Assembly (NCBI GenBank): GCA_018432925.1
Contig: JAHDSC010000009.1
Coordinates: forward strand, 1-64,000
Origin: Desulfobacterales bacterium
GTDB taxonomy: Bacteria > Desulfobacterota > Desulfobacteria > Desulfobacterales > JAHDSC01
Direction of reading: 5' to 3'
DNA length: 64,000 bases
Each line of letters begins with the position of its first letter. Position 1 is the first letter of the stretch. Both the position numbers and the translations under genes were made by a program. Below are positions 44,377 through 54,114 of the stretch, in pieces. The notes beneath the pieces are model-generated. The model did not search any database. It had not been told where the DNA came from and was given only the letters and a program-made list of their open reading frames with translations.

Positions 44377-47016
44377 TCATGCCTGCGCCACAAGTTCATA
44401 AACTTGATTAAGCGCCTCATCCAGTTTGTCCGTTCTGGTTCCGCCCGCCTGAGCCATATCCGGTCTTCCGCCCCCTCCGCCGTCGACAATTGCCGCCACT
44501 TTTTTAACGAGATTTCCGGCATGATAGCGACCCATCAGATCATTCGTGACTACCGCGATCAAAAGAACCTTGGGTCCTGAAATACTTCCGAGCACAACAA
44601 TTCCCGATCCGATCTTTTGCTTAAACCGGTCGGCCAACTCTCTTAGGGCGGAAGGTTTGTCAACCACCACCTTTTGGGCGAGAACCTTCACCCCGTTGAT
44701 GGATTGAATGGGGTCCAGGGTTTTGACGGCACTGATTTCAGCGAGCTTTGCCTTTGTTTTTTCCAGCTCTTTTTCCGTGTCCTTAAAATCAAGAAGAATC
44801 TTGCCGATCTTTTGGGAAAGGGTTTCCGGTTTATCTTTGACCAGACGGGCGGTATCCTGCAGAATTTTCGCCATCTGCTGCACATAGGCAAGCGCCGCCT
44901 CTCCGGTCAATGCTTCGATTCGCCTTACCCCTGACGAAACGCTGGATTCTCCGACAATTTTGAAAAAACCGATATCACCGGTTCGATTCGTATGGGTTCC
45001 TCCGCAAAGCTCCTTGCTGAAGGCGGAAAGCGATACCACCCGTACCCGATCGCCGTATTTTTCTTCAAAGAGGGCGGTCGCCCCTGTTTTAAATGCCGCC
45101 TCCGCGTCCATTTCTTCGATTTGTACCGGTACGTTTTCACGGATTCGCCGGTTAACCAGTGTTTCGATCCGGTTTAAGGTTTCGGTATCCACTTGAGAAA
45201 AATGAGTAAAATCAAACCGAAGTCTTTCAGGCGCTACGAATGAACCGGCTTGTTTCACATGATCACCCAGAACCTGTCGAAGCGCCGAGTGGAGAATATG
45301 CGTAGCCGTATGGTTACGGGTGGCCGCGGACCGTTTTTCCATGTCCACGACAAGCGTGACGGTTTCCCCTTTCCTGATACTTCCCGAAACAATTTGACCT
45401 TTGTGTATGATCAGGCCCGTCGGGTCTTTAACGGTTTCGGAAACTTTCATTTCAAATGTCTGATTTTCGCCACTGCCGATAAGCTTTCCGGAATCACCCC
45501 TCTGACCGCCCGCTTCACCGTAAAAAGGGGTGATTTCAGTTACTACTTCAACCACATTACCTGTGGTTGCCTCCTGAATTTCATTGCCCGACTCCACCAG
45601 CAGAAGGACTTTGGAACTGCAGGATACCGTGTCATAACCGACGAATTTTGGTTTTATTCCTTTTGCCGAGAGATTCTTGTAAGCATCGCCGACTTCGGAA
45701 AATGCGGCGATCGATCTGGATTTAGACCGCTGGGCTTCCATCGCTTCGTCGAACCCTCTGATGTCGATATCCAGTTTCTCGTCCCTGACCACATCCCTGA
45801 CAATATCAACCGGAAATCCATAGGTATCGTATAATTTAAACACAACTTCGCCGGGAATTTCTTCTAAACCTTTATCCCGGATATTTGCAATCGTATCGGT
45901 TAAAAGTTTCAGCCCATGGTCCAGTGTTTCCGAAAATCGGAGTTCCTCGTTCTTTATTACATTTGTGATAAATGCTTTCGCCTCGGAAAGCTCCGGATAG
46001 GCGGATTTCATGATATCAAATACGACCCCCGCCGTTTGATCAAGAAATGGCCTGGCAAGCCCGATATTTCGTCCATAGCGAATCGCTCTACGTATGATCC
46101 GTCGCAGCACATATCCTCTTCCCTCATTGGAAGGAAGTATCCCGTCACCGATAAGAAATGCCGCCGCCCGACTGTGGTCTGCTATGACTTTCATCGCAAT
46201 CGCGGTTTCCTGCGAATCCTCAATATTCTTTTCCGAAAGGTTTTCGACTTTCCGCATGATCGGAACGATCAGGTCGATGTCGTAATTGGTGGGAACATTC
46301 TGGATAATCGAAACAAGTCGTTCAAGCCCCATCCCCGTATCGATGCTGGGTTTTGGCAGTGGAGTCAGTTTTCCCGAAGCATCGCGGTTGAACTGCATAA
46401 AAACCAGGTTCCAAATTTCCAAATATCGATCACACTCACATCCAATCCGGCAATCGGGTCTATCGCATCCGAACTTTTCTCCCCGATCGATAATTATCTC
46501 CGAACAGGGACCGCAGGGGCCCGTTTCGCCCATCGACCAAAAATTATCTTCTTCTCCAAATCGCACAATTCGTTCTTCCGGCAGATCCGTATTTTTCCGC
46601 CAAAGCTCAAAAGCCTCGTCATCGTCCGTGTAAACGGAAGCCCATAACTTTTCTTTCGGCAGGCCAAATCCGTTCGTCAGCAGATCCCACGCAAACTCAA
46701 TCGCCTTTTCCTTGAAATAATCACCAAAGGAAAAGTTGCCCAGCATCTCAAAGAAAGTGTGATGCCTTGCGGTATAGCCTACGTTTTCCAAATCATTATG
46801 TTTGCCGCCGGCTCGCACGCATTTCTGAGAGCTTGCCGCTCTGGCATAACCTCTTTTCTCTTCACCGAGAAAGGTACGCTTAAACTGGACCATTCCTGCA
46901 TTCGTGAAAAGGAGGGTTGGATCATCCTGGGGGACAAGAGATGAGCTTCTCACGATCTGGTGGTGATGTTTTTCAAAATATTGAAGAAATTTTATTCGTA
47001 TTTCGTTGCCTGTCAT
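44377..47016 (-). CDS. alaS: Alanyl-tRNA synthetase
   Basis: AlaRS charges tRNA-Ala with alanine. The 879-residue length matches E. coli (876). The catalytic domain opens with the usual FLQYFEKHHHQIVRSSSLVP. The editing domain has the zinc site HTATHILHSALRQ and CGGTHTNRTGDIG, and the C-Ala domain ends with GGGGGRPDMAQAGG. Cysteines in a CGPCSE and GCDRPDCRIGCECDR insert suggest an extra metal site, common in this family. The start at ATG 47016 has GGAG upstream. Its own promoter lies about 215 bases upstream. Confidence 0.97.
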   Translation of the reverse strand: MTGNEIRIKFLQYFEKHHHQIVRSSSLVPQDDPTLLFTNAGMVQFKRTFLGEEKRGYARAASSQKCVRAGGKHNDLENVGYTARHHTFFEMLGNFSFGDYFKEKAIEFAWDLLTNGFGLPKEKLWASVYTDDDEAFELWRKNTDLPEERIVRFGEEDNFWSMGETGPCGPCSEIIIDRGEKFGCDRPDCRIGCECDRYLEIWNLVFMQFNRDASGKLTPLPKPSIDTGMGLERLVSIIQNVPTNYDIDLIVPIMRKVENLSEKNIEDSQETAIAMKVIADHSRAAAFLIGDGILPSNEGRGYVLRRIIRRAIRYGRNIGLARPFLDQTAGVVFDIMKSAYPELSEAKAFITNVIKNEELRFSETLDHGLKLLTDTIANIRDKGLEEIPGEVVFKLYDTYGFPVDIVRDVVRDEKLDIDIRGFDEAMEAQRSKSRSIAAFSEVGDAYKNLSAKGIKPKFVGYDTVSCSSKVLLLVESGNEIQEATTGNVVEVVTEITPFYGEAGGQRGDSGKLIGSGENQTFEMKVSETVKDPTGLIIHKGQIVSGSIRKGETVTLVVDMEKRSAATRNHTATHILHSALRQVLGDHVKQAGSFVAPERLRFDFTHFSQVDTETLNRIETLVNRRIRENVPVQIEEMDAEAAFKTGATALFEEKYGDRVRVVSLSAFSKELCGGTHTNRTGDIGFFKIVGESSVSSGVRRIEALTGEAALAYVQQMAKILQDTARLVKDKPETLSQKIGKILLDFKDTEKELEKTKAKLAEISAVKTLDPIQSINGVKVLAQKVVVDKPSALRELADRFKQKIGSGIVVLGSISGPKVLLIAVVTNDLMGRYHAGNLVKKVAAIVDGGGGGRPDMAQAGGTRTDKLDEALNQVYELVAQA

Positions 47017-47230
47017 TAATCGCTCCGTTGGTGAAAGTCCATTGACGCATCCGTGGAAAACTCATTACCGAGACTTTTGAACCGCAACTTCGAGCATCCT
47101 ACACCGGCTTGCCGCAGAGTCGGCGAGCGAATCGAAAAATCAATCAAAAATCCCTTTGATGGAAGCTTCATATCAACTGGAACAGAAAGCGTTCATTGAA
47201 AAATTCATGTTTTTTATATAATTCAAAATA

Positions 47231-47259
47231 CTTATAACACAAATTTCAATAAATGACAA
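47231..47259 (-). promoter_or_regulatory. Extended -10 promoter for alaS
   Basis: On the minus strand TTGTCA (47254-47259), a 17-bp spacer ending TGT, then TATAAG (47231-47236). The predicted start near 47224 leaves a leader of about 208 nt before the alaS ATG. No T-box signature is visible in that leader. Confidence 0.65.
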
Positions 47260-47362
47260 TAAGCTTGGATCCGGAACACAAATTGGAGCGGATCGTGGAT
47301 GCTTTCTGCCACAACATCTCGATGGAACATAAGTGGGACCGGAGATTCACTCCCTTTGCCGT

Positions 47363-48391
47363 TCATGCCTCTTCCGGAGCACTTTCTTCTTTCTTAATTG
47401 AAAGGCCCAATGAATCTCTGACCCTGGCAAACAGAGCGTCGCCGATATCCGGATTTTCCGCCAGGAATTTCTTTGCGTTTTCTCTTCCCTGACCGATTCG
47501 TTCCCCTTCATAAGAATACCAGGATCCGCTTTTGTCGATGATTCCGGCCTCAACTCCGACATCCAGAAGATCCCCGGTTCTAGAGATGCCTTCCCCATAC
47601 ATGATATCAAATTCGGCTTCTTTAAAAGGAGGCGCCAATTTATTTTTCACAATTCGTGTCTTTGTTCGATTGCCCACGATATCCTGTCCATCCTTTATGG
47701 CACCGGTCCGCCGGATATCGATTCTGACGGAAGAATAAAACTTCAGCGCATTTCCTCCGGTGGTTGTCTCGGGATTACCGAATACGACACCCAGTTTCAT
47801 CCGGATTTGATTGATAAAGATAACCGCCGTCATGGTTTTGCTGATGGTACCCGTCAGTTTTCTTAATGCCTGCGACATGAGCCTGGCTTGAAGGCCCATG
47901 TGGGAATCGCCCATCTCTCCTTCTATTTCGGCTCTGGGCACAAGTGCCGCAACCGAATCAATGACCATTACATCGATTGCTCCGCTTCTCACCAGCATGT
48001 CCGCTATTTCAAGCGCTTGTTCCCCCGTATCCGGCTGTGATACCAAAAGTTCGTCACAATTGACCCCCAGTTTCCTTGCATAGAGGGTGTCCAGGGCATG
48101 TTCGGCATCAATAAAAGCAGCGATCCCGCCTTGTTTTTGCGCTCCGGCAACCGCGTGAAGCGCAAGGGTGGTTTTACCGGACGATTCCGGCCCAAATATT
48201 TCGGTCACACGGCCCCTGGGAATCCCCCCAATTCCCAACGCTTTGTCAAGCGCGATGGATCCGGTCGGAATTACAGGCACATCGATAATCGGCCTGCTTC
48301 CCAATTTCATAATCGAACCTTTGCCGAACTGGCGTTCGATCTGGCCCATCGCGGTTTCCACCGCTTTTTCCTTTTCCGGTGTAATGCTCAT
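47363..48391 (-). CDS. recA: Recombinase RecA
   Basis: RecA forms filaments on single-stranded DNA for strand exchange and LexA cleavage. Walker A is GPESSGKTT (67-75). The L2 loop region [20 protein letters not shown] and the rest are fully typical, and the length of 342 residues is normal. GGAGG precedes the ATG. It lies 9 bases after thpR, so it is probably co-transcribed with it. I did not find a clear LexA box nearby. No recX lies between recA and alaS. Confidence 0.98.
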   Translation of the reverse strand: MSITPEKEKAVETAMGQIERQFGKGSIMKLGSRPIIDVPVIPTGSIALDKALGIGGIPRGRVTEIFGPESSGKTTLALHAVAGAQKQGGIAAFIDAEHALDTLYARKLGVNCDELLVSQPDTGEQALEIADMLVRSGAIDVMVIDSVAALVPRAEIEGEMGDSHMGLQARLMSQALRKLTGTISKTMTAVIFINQIRMKLGVVFGNPETTTGGNALKFYSSVRIDIRRTGAIKDGQDIVGNRTKTRIVKNKLAPPFKEAEFDIMYGEGISRTGDLLDVGVEAGIIDKSGSWYSYEGERIGQGRENAKKFLAENPDIGDALFARVRDSLGLSIKKEESAPEEA

Positions 48392-48400
48392 TCCGACCTC

Positions 48401-48967
48401 CTACAGAGAAATGCTCATCAGCTTTGTATAAACAGATCCTCCGGGTTTCAATTCGCTTTTAAACAAAACAATCTGATCCACAATAAACGCTTCTGATTCA
48501 AATCCCCCGACCTCCTTCATTGCTTCACCGAGCCGATTCGAATCAATATGCCCCTTTACCCGCGCAAGTGTGAGATGGCCCTTAAAGGCTCTGTTTTCAC
48601 GGGGCAATCCGATTGCCTCCAATTTTTCATCAATCGTCTTTTGAAGTCCGATCAGCGAGTCGATCTGCCCATTCAGGCCCACCCATAATACCCGGGGCCG
48701 TTTTATCCCGGGAAAGACACCGATTCCTTTTGCAGCAAGACGCATGGGCGAATATTTTTCTGCCGTTTCGCTCATCCGTTTCCTAATCTCCGGAATATCC
48801 GCCTGGTTGATGTTTCCCAGGAATTTTAGAGTCAGGTGAATATTTTCCGGGCGGACCCATCTCATGGCAAATCCATAAGCCTTTATTTCCTCCTGAACCT
48901 TTCGAATGGAAGAAATAATCTTTTCCGGGAGCTCAAAAGCGATGAATGATCGTAGTGTTTCAGCCAT
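48401..48967 (-). CDS. thpR: RNA 2',3'-cyclic phosphodiesterase ThpR
   Basis: This 2H phosphoesterase of 188 residues has the two HxTx motifs: HLTL at 44-47 and HLTL at 131-134. The family opens 2',3'-cyclic phosphates to 2'-phosphates and was first seen as an RNA ligase. The motif spacing and FVRPENIHLTLKFLG-like context are typical. It immediately precedes recA, an arrangement I believe is common in deltaproteobacteria and related phyla. Confidence 0.93.
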   Translation of the reverse strand: MAETLRSFIAFELPEKIISSIRKVQEEIKAYGFAMRWVRPENIHLTLKFLGNINQADIPEIRKRMSETAEKYSPMRLAAKGIGVFPGIKRPRVLWVGLNGQIDSLIGLQKTIDEKLEAIGLPRENRAFKGHLTLARVKGHIDSNRLGEAMKEVGGFESEAFIVDQIVLFKSELKPGGSVYTKLMSISL

Positions 48968-49036
48968 AAAAATCTCGGCTCCGGGTTCCGGTGTTGTTCT
49001 TGTGACCGTTACTTGTTCCTCAGATCGTTCACCGAA

Positions 49037-50203
49037 TCAACCGGGAAGCGTAAATTGCGGTTCACCAAGGAAAAATTCTCCCTTCGTAATCTTTTTTTTC
49101 AAAACATCCGCAATCTCGCGCGCCCTTACCAGGCTTGAAAGGGGAACCGTAGGCACTTTCTCGCCTCGGAAGGTTATAAAACCGCTCTTAAGCTCCGCAT
49201 AACTTACCTGGCCATAGCTTTTTGAAATTCCGTTTCCGTAATCATAACCATAATCAACAATCTGGGTAAATATCTCCTCGTCGGATATGGCCGCATATTG
49301 AACGATCTGTTCGTTCAATATGGGAATTGGAATACCCAGGCCGACGACAAGAGAGCATCCATAACCCTGAATGCTCGCTCCCATGAGCCATCTGGGGCTC
49401 ATTTTTTTAAGGTCTCCCATAACGCACAGAGTCCCTGAAGGGACAACCGGTATCCCCTTTTTCGTCCTTTTTACGGAAGGTTTGTGCTGAGTCCCGTGCC
49501 ATATCACATAGCCTTCGCCTCCGCCCAGGAAAATCCGGGTTCCAAGGCCGATCACCTGGTAGTAAGGATCGTTCAAAAGCGGGCTCAACTGCCCGGCGCA
49601 ACAGTAATTTGCATTTCCTGCATTGGGCTTCAATACGCCCATATATGTATAAACGGTTTTCTTCGTCAGGTTAATCGCGCAGTTATAATTCTGATACCCG
49701 TTTCTTGGATTGCATAACATCGCATTGGGAAGGGTTCGCAGGGTAATCTCTTTTTCGATCATACGGTTGGGGTAGCAGGCGGTTCCGTATCCCGTTGCCT
49801 TTAACAGCACCTTCTTTCCGGCAACAAGATCCTGAATCACATGCCCTCCGCCATAGTTGAATTCGCCGGGATAAACCTTATTTAAAGGATCATCCTCGCA
49901 GGGCTGTGTAGCACCGAGATAACAATCCACCGCCGCCAATCCGCCATATGCGGACACATTGTTCATCCAAATCTTGGAAGCCTTTATGGCCGGAACGGAA
50001 TGCCCGAAATTGATAAACGCCCCGGAAGAGCACATGGGTGCAAAAGTTCCCGTAGTGACGACATCCACACGCCTTGCTGCTTCAATCGGCCCCTCCGCTT
50101 TGACGATATCGATGATCTCGTCCGCCGTAACCACGACAACCTCTCCGGATCGGATCTTCTCATTGATTTCCCGGTACGTCTTGTTGATTCTATTTTTTTC
50201 CAT
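49037..50203 (-). CDS. Homocysteine biosynthesis protein (DUF39/HcyBio)
   Basis: The 388-residue protein matches the DUF39/HcyBio family (COG1900). Methanogen and Desulfovibrio genetics link this family to forming homocysteine directly from aspartate semialdehyde and sulfide. Conserved Cys-containing blocks are visible (APMCSSGAF, VDCYLGATQPCEDD, GTACYPN, ANYCCAGQLSP). There are no C-terminal CBS or ferredoxin domains, which some archaeal forms carry, and the usual COG2122 and ferredoxin partners are not adjacent. The start is ATG 50203. It lies between the M23 peptidase gene and thpR on the same strand. Confidence 0.88.
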   Translation of the reverse strand: MEKNRINKTYREINEKIRSGEVVVVTADEIIDIVKAEGPIEAARRVDVVTTGTFAPMCSSGAFINFGHSVPAIKASKIWMNNVSAYGGLAAVDCYLGATQPCEDDPLNKVYPGEFNYGGGHVIQDLVAGKKVLLKATGYGTACYPNRMIEKEITLRTLPNAMLCNPRNGYQNYNCAINLTKKTVYTYMGVLKPNAGNANYCCAGQLSPLLNDPYYQVIGLGTRIFLGGGEGYVIWHGTQHKPSVKRTKKGIPVVPSGTLCVMGDLKKMSPRWLMGASIQGYGCSLVVGLGIPIPILNEQIVQYAAISDEEIFTQIVDYGYDYGNGISKSYGQVSYAELKSGFITFRGEKVPTVPLSSLVRAREIADVLKKKITKGEFFLGEPQFTLPG

Positions 50204-50292
50204 TCACGATACACTCCCCGTTAATACAATCATGAAACCATATGGATGCATCATACGGTGCGATTCCGCTCTTGAAAACAAATGCGAGGCGG

Positions 50293-51672
50293 CTACTGCA
50301 ATAAAGAGCTTACCGTATCGATTTTGCTTGAAATATTGTTTTGTATCCAAGCCTTATCCCACCACTCCAGCGGATTGACAAAGGTATTATGAATAAAAAC
50401 GCCGAAGTGGAGATGATCTCCACCCGCAAGGCCTGTTATTCCGGTTCGGCCGATGATATCCCCCTTTGACACCTTCTGTCCATTTTCCGCATTCACTTGA
50501 CTCAAGTGAGCGTACATACTGAAAAGTCCGAAACCATGATCAATAACAACGGTCTTACCATAAATACCCAAATTTTCGACGAATACAACCTTTCCGTTGT
50601 TTGCTGCGGGAACCGGGGATTGGGAAACCGATGCCAGATCCACGCCCATGTGGACCTGATGATCAATCACCCGGCCTTTATATCTGTATTCGCGTTGATC
50701 GGCAAATCCAGCCCTTGGTGCAGCCTGCGGAAGTCTCAAAAAATCCCCGTTCCAGTGCAACACCCGGTCGGTCTGCCCTCCGATTTCCTTTATTTTCTTA
50801 AAATTTTCCTTGCGCAGTTCCCTGTTGACCCTCAGAAATTTGGCCAACTGGGGGTTTGGACTATCGGCCTGAATATCAATATCAAATTCGGGCATTTTTG
50901 CATTAAGAAATGTGTCTGAAATATTAAGAATGTCATTTTTGAAAGTTCTTTGTCGGATATAATAAGGGAACCCGGCCAGAGTACTGTTGCCGGCCGGATC
51001 GGTTGCCTTAACAAAAATTTGGGTGCCCGGCCCCTGGGTATGATCAAGTGCAAAAAAGGCCATAAAGGTGTCGGGATTTTTAAAGTGTCCCGAATAACCC
51101 GGAAAATAATTTTCTCCGACATAGATACCGTTTTCCGGGCATGATTCGGATATTTTGTAGATAACAAGGCCCGATCCGCCCTGGCTCACGTTGTGAACCC
51201 GGGTCAAAATATCGATCTCGGGCGGTCTTGTATCAATCGTTAATTCCTTTTCCAAATCCGTGCGGTTGCCGTGCCACCAATGCCGCCAAGAAAAATCCCA
51301 TGCAGCCAAACGCAATATCGCCTTGCCATCGGAAATCCCCAGCTTTTTAGGATCAAGCAATACCTCAAAGGATTCTTCACGGACTTCACCGCCGGAAATA
51401 AAACCGGCTGCTGGATAATTCTTTTCGACCAAAACATTCTCTTTACCGTCTTTGATAAGCCCGATCCATGTTTTTCGCAAACCACTTTTTCCATCGGCCA
51501 GTGAAACAAAAATGCGCCGGGGGGCTCCCACGGATGAAGAAGGAAGTTCGATTTGAATGGAAGGTCTTTCGCCCTCCAAGAGAACCAATAAAACCCAGGC
51601 GATCAGAAGGATCACAGCAAAAGCCGCAAAGGAAATCAGCCACATTTTAAATTTCTTACCGGTCACTTTCAA
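50293..51672 (-). CDS. Membrane-anchored M23 family metallopeptidase
   Basis: The 459-residue protein has an N-terminal membrane segment (about 10-32), a beta-rich region of some 280 residues with Ig-like repeats, and a C-terminal LytM/M23 domain. The zinc and catalytic residues are present: H341 and D345 (HMGVD), H389 (YAHL), and H420 and H422 (HLH). It is therefore probably an active peptidoglycan endopeptidase on the periplasmic side of the inner membrane. ATG 51672 is the start. It heads the minus run leading to recA. Confidence 0.92.
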   Translation of the reverse strand: MKVTGKKFKMWLISFAAFAVILLIAWVLLVLLEGERPSIQIELPSSSVGAPRRIFVSLADGKSGLRKTWIGLIKDGKENVLVEKNYPAAGFISGGEVREESFEVLLDPKKLGISDGKAILRLAAWDFSWRHWWHGNRTDLEKELTIDTRPPEIDILTRVHNVSQGGSGLVIYKISESCPENGIYVGENYFPGYSGHFKNPDTFMAFFALDHTQGPGTQIFVKATDPAGNSTLAGFPYYIRQRTFKNDILNISDTFLNAKMPEFDIDIQADSPNPQLAKFLRVNRELRKENFKKIKEIGGQTDRVLHWNGDFLRLPQAAPRAGFADQREYRYKGRVIDHQVHMGVDLASVSQSPVPAANNGKVVFVENLGIYGKTVVIDHGFGLFSMYAHLSQVNAENGQKVSKGDIIGRTGITGLAGGDHLHFGVFIHNTFVNPLEWWDKAWIQNNISSKIDTVSSLLQ

Positions 51673-51803
51673 CGGTTATCACTCACCTTTCATTTTTCCC
51701 GATCAATCAAAAAATCATTATTAGTCAATGCCCATCCTCAATTGCAAGATGCACACCGTGCGTTTCCTGTTCATATGATCATTTTTTTACCCGGATTAAA
51801 ACC

Positions 51804-51875
51804 GGATGAGGGTTGCCGTTAAGACTTATCAACTGGATGCCCTGGTCGAAAACCCATCGGCAACCCGGGCCCGTT
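51804..51875. other. Long-stem inverted repeat in the M23/kdsA divergent spacer
   Basis: GGGTTGCCG (51810-51818) pairs perfectly with CGGCAACCC (51858-51866) across 39 bases. Flanking GATGA and TCATC can extend it with an internal loop. It lies in a 790-base spacer (51673-52462) without a supported gene. It may be a structured RNA, an mRNA leader element or an operator; no known riboswitch class was recognised. Confidence 0.4.
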
Positions 51876-52011
51876 CATCAAAAAGAATCATTGATGCACG
51901 AAGATGAATCGAGGCGATAGCATTTACCTTTGGTTATACGCTTCGGCGAACAGCCAAGTTAAGGATAATAACAGTTAAAAAGCACCCGATCAAGGCCTGT
52001 TTTTTCGTTTC

Positions 52012-52040
52012 TTGACTTTTAACAATGCGCACGATAGATT
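52012..52040 (+). promoter_or_regulatory. Candidate promoter about 420 bases before kdsA
   Basis: TTGACT (52012-52017), 17 bp, TAGATT (52035-52040). If it serves kdsA, the leader would be about 415 nt. A second short direct repeat, AAGTTAATAT, occurs twice at 52430-52450, just ahead of the kdsA ribosome site. Confidence 0.45.
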
Positions 52041-52462
52041 AAAAACTGTTTATTTTTCCGTCTGCTTTTTCTGTGATCCGACTGTGATCAACTCGCACGT
52101 ACGGTGCGCCGGAAATTTCCGTTTGGAAAACGCGCAAGTCATGGAAGAAGGGGGCGACAGAATCCCTTCGCAGCGATTCACCCCTAAAATAATAAAGTGT
52201 AAAAGACAAACATTGCATTCATCATACAGCTATGACGAATATTATTTGTTAAGGGATCAAAGGGACAGGTAACAAGACCGGAGATGGGGCGCCGCATCGA
52301 AGACGAGCTTTTTACAAAAACGCCGATTTTTTTACAAAGTAGCTTCAAAACCTGCAATCGGGTTTCGGATACAGTCAGAAATCGTTTGTAAATATTGAAA
52401 ACAGTCTCTGAAATCGATTTTTTTAAAATAAGTTAATATTAAGTTAATATATTGATAAAGGA

Positions 52463-53281
52463 ATGATGAAAAACTCTGTAAAAATAAGGAATATATCCAT
52501 CGGCCGGGATTTTCCGTTTGTTTTGATTTCGGGGCCGTGTGTCATTGAAAACTATGATTCGACATTTGAAATCGCCTCCCTACTGAAAGAAATGACACAG
52601 CAGTTGGATATCCCTTTCATTTTTAAGGCATCGTACGATAAGGCCAACCGGACATCCGTTAATGCCTTCAGAGGACCCGGATTGACGGAAGGACTTAAAA
52701 TTCTGAAGCATATCAAGCAAGATTTAGGGCTTGCCATTCTTTCCGATGTTCACCAAACCAGCGAAGTCGAAGCCGCGGCCCGCGTTCTGGACGTAATACA
52801 GATTCCCGCTTTTTTATGCCGGCAGACCGATCTTGTTCTTTCGGCCGCAAAAACCGGCAAGCCGATCAATATCAAAAAAGGGCAGTTCCTCGCTCCTTGG
52901 GACATTGTTAATATCGCGCAAAAAGTAGCTTCTACCGGTAACAACCAGATTCTGATCACGGAACGTGGCACAATGTTCGGATATAACAATCTGGTCGTCG
53001 ATTTTCGCGGCATAAAAATAATGAGAGATGAAGGCCCACCCGTGATATTCGACGCGACGCACAGCGTTCAGCTTCCCGGAGGAGCGGGCGGGAGTTCCGG
53101 GGGTCAGCGGGAATTTGCACCGATTCTTGCCAGAGCAGCAATTGCTTGCGAAGCGGATGGAATCTTTATCGAGGTTCATAAAGATCCCGACAATGCACTT
53201 TGTGACGGTCCCAATTCATTAAGGCTTGACAGCCTTTATGATCTGCTTTGTCAGCTTAAAGCCATCGAACATGCATTATAA
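52463..53281 (+). CDS. kdsA: 3-deoxy-8-phosphooctulonate synthase
   Basis: KdsA condenses arabinose-5-phosphate with phosphoenolpyruvate to Kdo-8-phosphate, an LPS core precursor. The 272-residue sequence has SGPCVIEN, FKASYDKANRTS, DVHQTSEV, KKGQFLAPWD and DATHSVQLPGG, all family landmarks. DATHSVQ-type active sites with a Cys near the N-terminus (GPCV) occur in metal-dependent members; the class here is not certain. AAAGGA directly precedes ATG 52463, and the next ATG (52466) is better spaced. It starts the Kdo/Lpt gene group; kdsC follows after 299 bases. Confidence 0.96.
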   Translation: MMKNSVKIRNISIGRDFPFVLISGPCVIENYDSTFEIASLLKEMTQQLDIPFIFKASYDKANRTSVNAFRGPGLTEGLKILKHIKQDLGLAILSDVHQTSEVEAAARVLDVIQIPAFLCRQTDLVLSAAKTGKPINIKKGQFLAPWDIVNIAQKVASTGNNQILITERGTMFGYNNLVVDFRGIKIMRDEGPPVIFDATHSVQLPGGAGGSSGGQREFAPILARAAIACEADGIFIEVHKDPDNALCDGPNSLRLDSLYDLLCQLKAIEHAL

Positions 53282-53580
53282 TCCTCGGTATTGTGCTTTT
53301 AGACATTATGAATTAATATATATTTCAAACTCGAAGAAACCGTCGGAATATATTCATAAACCGGGGCCTCGAATGCATCGCGAGCTTGTTTGAAGAGTAG
53401 AACCGGTTTCAAAACCTTCAATCCGGCCTAGGGTCCAGGCAAGAAGTTCAACCGATTGCACAGATTGAGCATGAAGATGGAACGCTTTATCCCAACTTCG
53501 AGATCGGGTCGGTGGAGAGGTTGGGAATTCGTTTCTGGTTCTTTTCGGCTTACAAACATGAAATAAATTCACGACACATC

Positions 53581-54114
53581 ATGATCTCGGACAGATTGAA
53601 AAAGATAAAGATCCTGCTAATGGACGTAGACGGTGTACTCACCGACGGCGGCATTATTTACGATGACAATGGCATAGAGACCAAGGTCTTTAATGTAAAG
53701 GACGGCCTGGGTATAAGACTGCTGACAAACGCCGGCATAAAAGTGGGCGTTGTAACCGGAAGGAAATCGAAGGCTCTGTATCACAGGTGTAAAAATCTCG
53801 GAATAGACCACATATTTGATGGAATCGGCGACAAAGCCGCCGTGCTGGATGTGGTTTCGGAAAGAACCGGAGTGCCGCCTGAAGAGATCGCGTTTGTGGG
53901 CGATGATCTGCCCGATCTGTCGTTGATGAAAAAAGTCGGCCTTTCCATCGCCGTAAAAAACGCGCACGAAATAATACTTGAAAATGCCGATATGGTTACA
54001 AGCTGTGAAGGAGGAACCGGCGCTGTACGAGAGGTCTGTGAAGCCATGCTGAAAGCTCGGGGGGTTTGGGAAAGCATCCTGGAACGTTTTTATAATGTTC
54101 AGCATAAAGAATAA
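53581..54114 (+). CDS. kdsC: Kdo-8-phosphate phosphatase
   Basis: KdsC is a HAD-family phosphatase that makes free Kdo. The 177-residue protein has the DxD nucleophile pair in LLMDVDGVLTDG (D15, D17), the VVTGRKS motif and FVGDDLPDLSLM. It lacks a large cap domain, as the family does. An open frame starts at 53512, but the region 53282-53580 looks non-coding and ATG 53581 fits the family start. It overlaps lptC by 20 bases. Confidence 0.93.
   Translation: MISDRLKKIKILLMDVDGVLTDGGIIYDDNGIETKVFNVKDGLGIRLLTNAGIKVGVVTGRKSKALYHRCKNLGIDHIFDGIGDKAAVLDVVSERTGVPPEEIAFVGDDLPDLSLMKKVGLSIAVKNAHEIILENADMVTSCEGGTGAVREVCEAMLKARGVWESILERFYNVQHKE

Noticed and set aside
44256-44522. Minus frame at the alaS 3' end
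   Set aside because: It is a frame-shifted shadow of alaS; the alaS C-terminal glycine motif is intact in the other frame.
52012-52272. 86-codon plus frame upstream of kdsA
   Set aside because: Its only start is a TTG that coincides with a -35-like hexamer, there is no ribosome site, and the sequence resembles no protein.
53399-53580. In-frame extension upstream of kdsC
   Set aside because: The frame is open after a TAG and partly protein-like, but KdsC homologues begin at the DxD-proximal Met and the extension has no family match.
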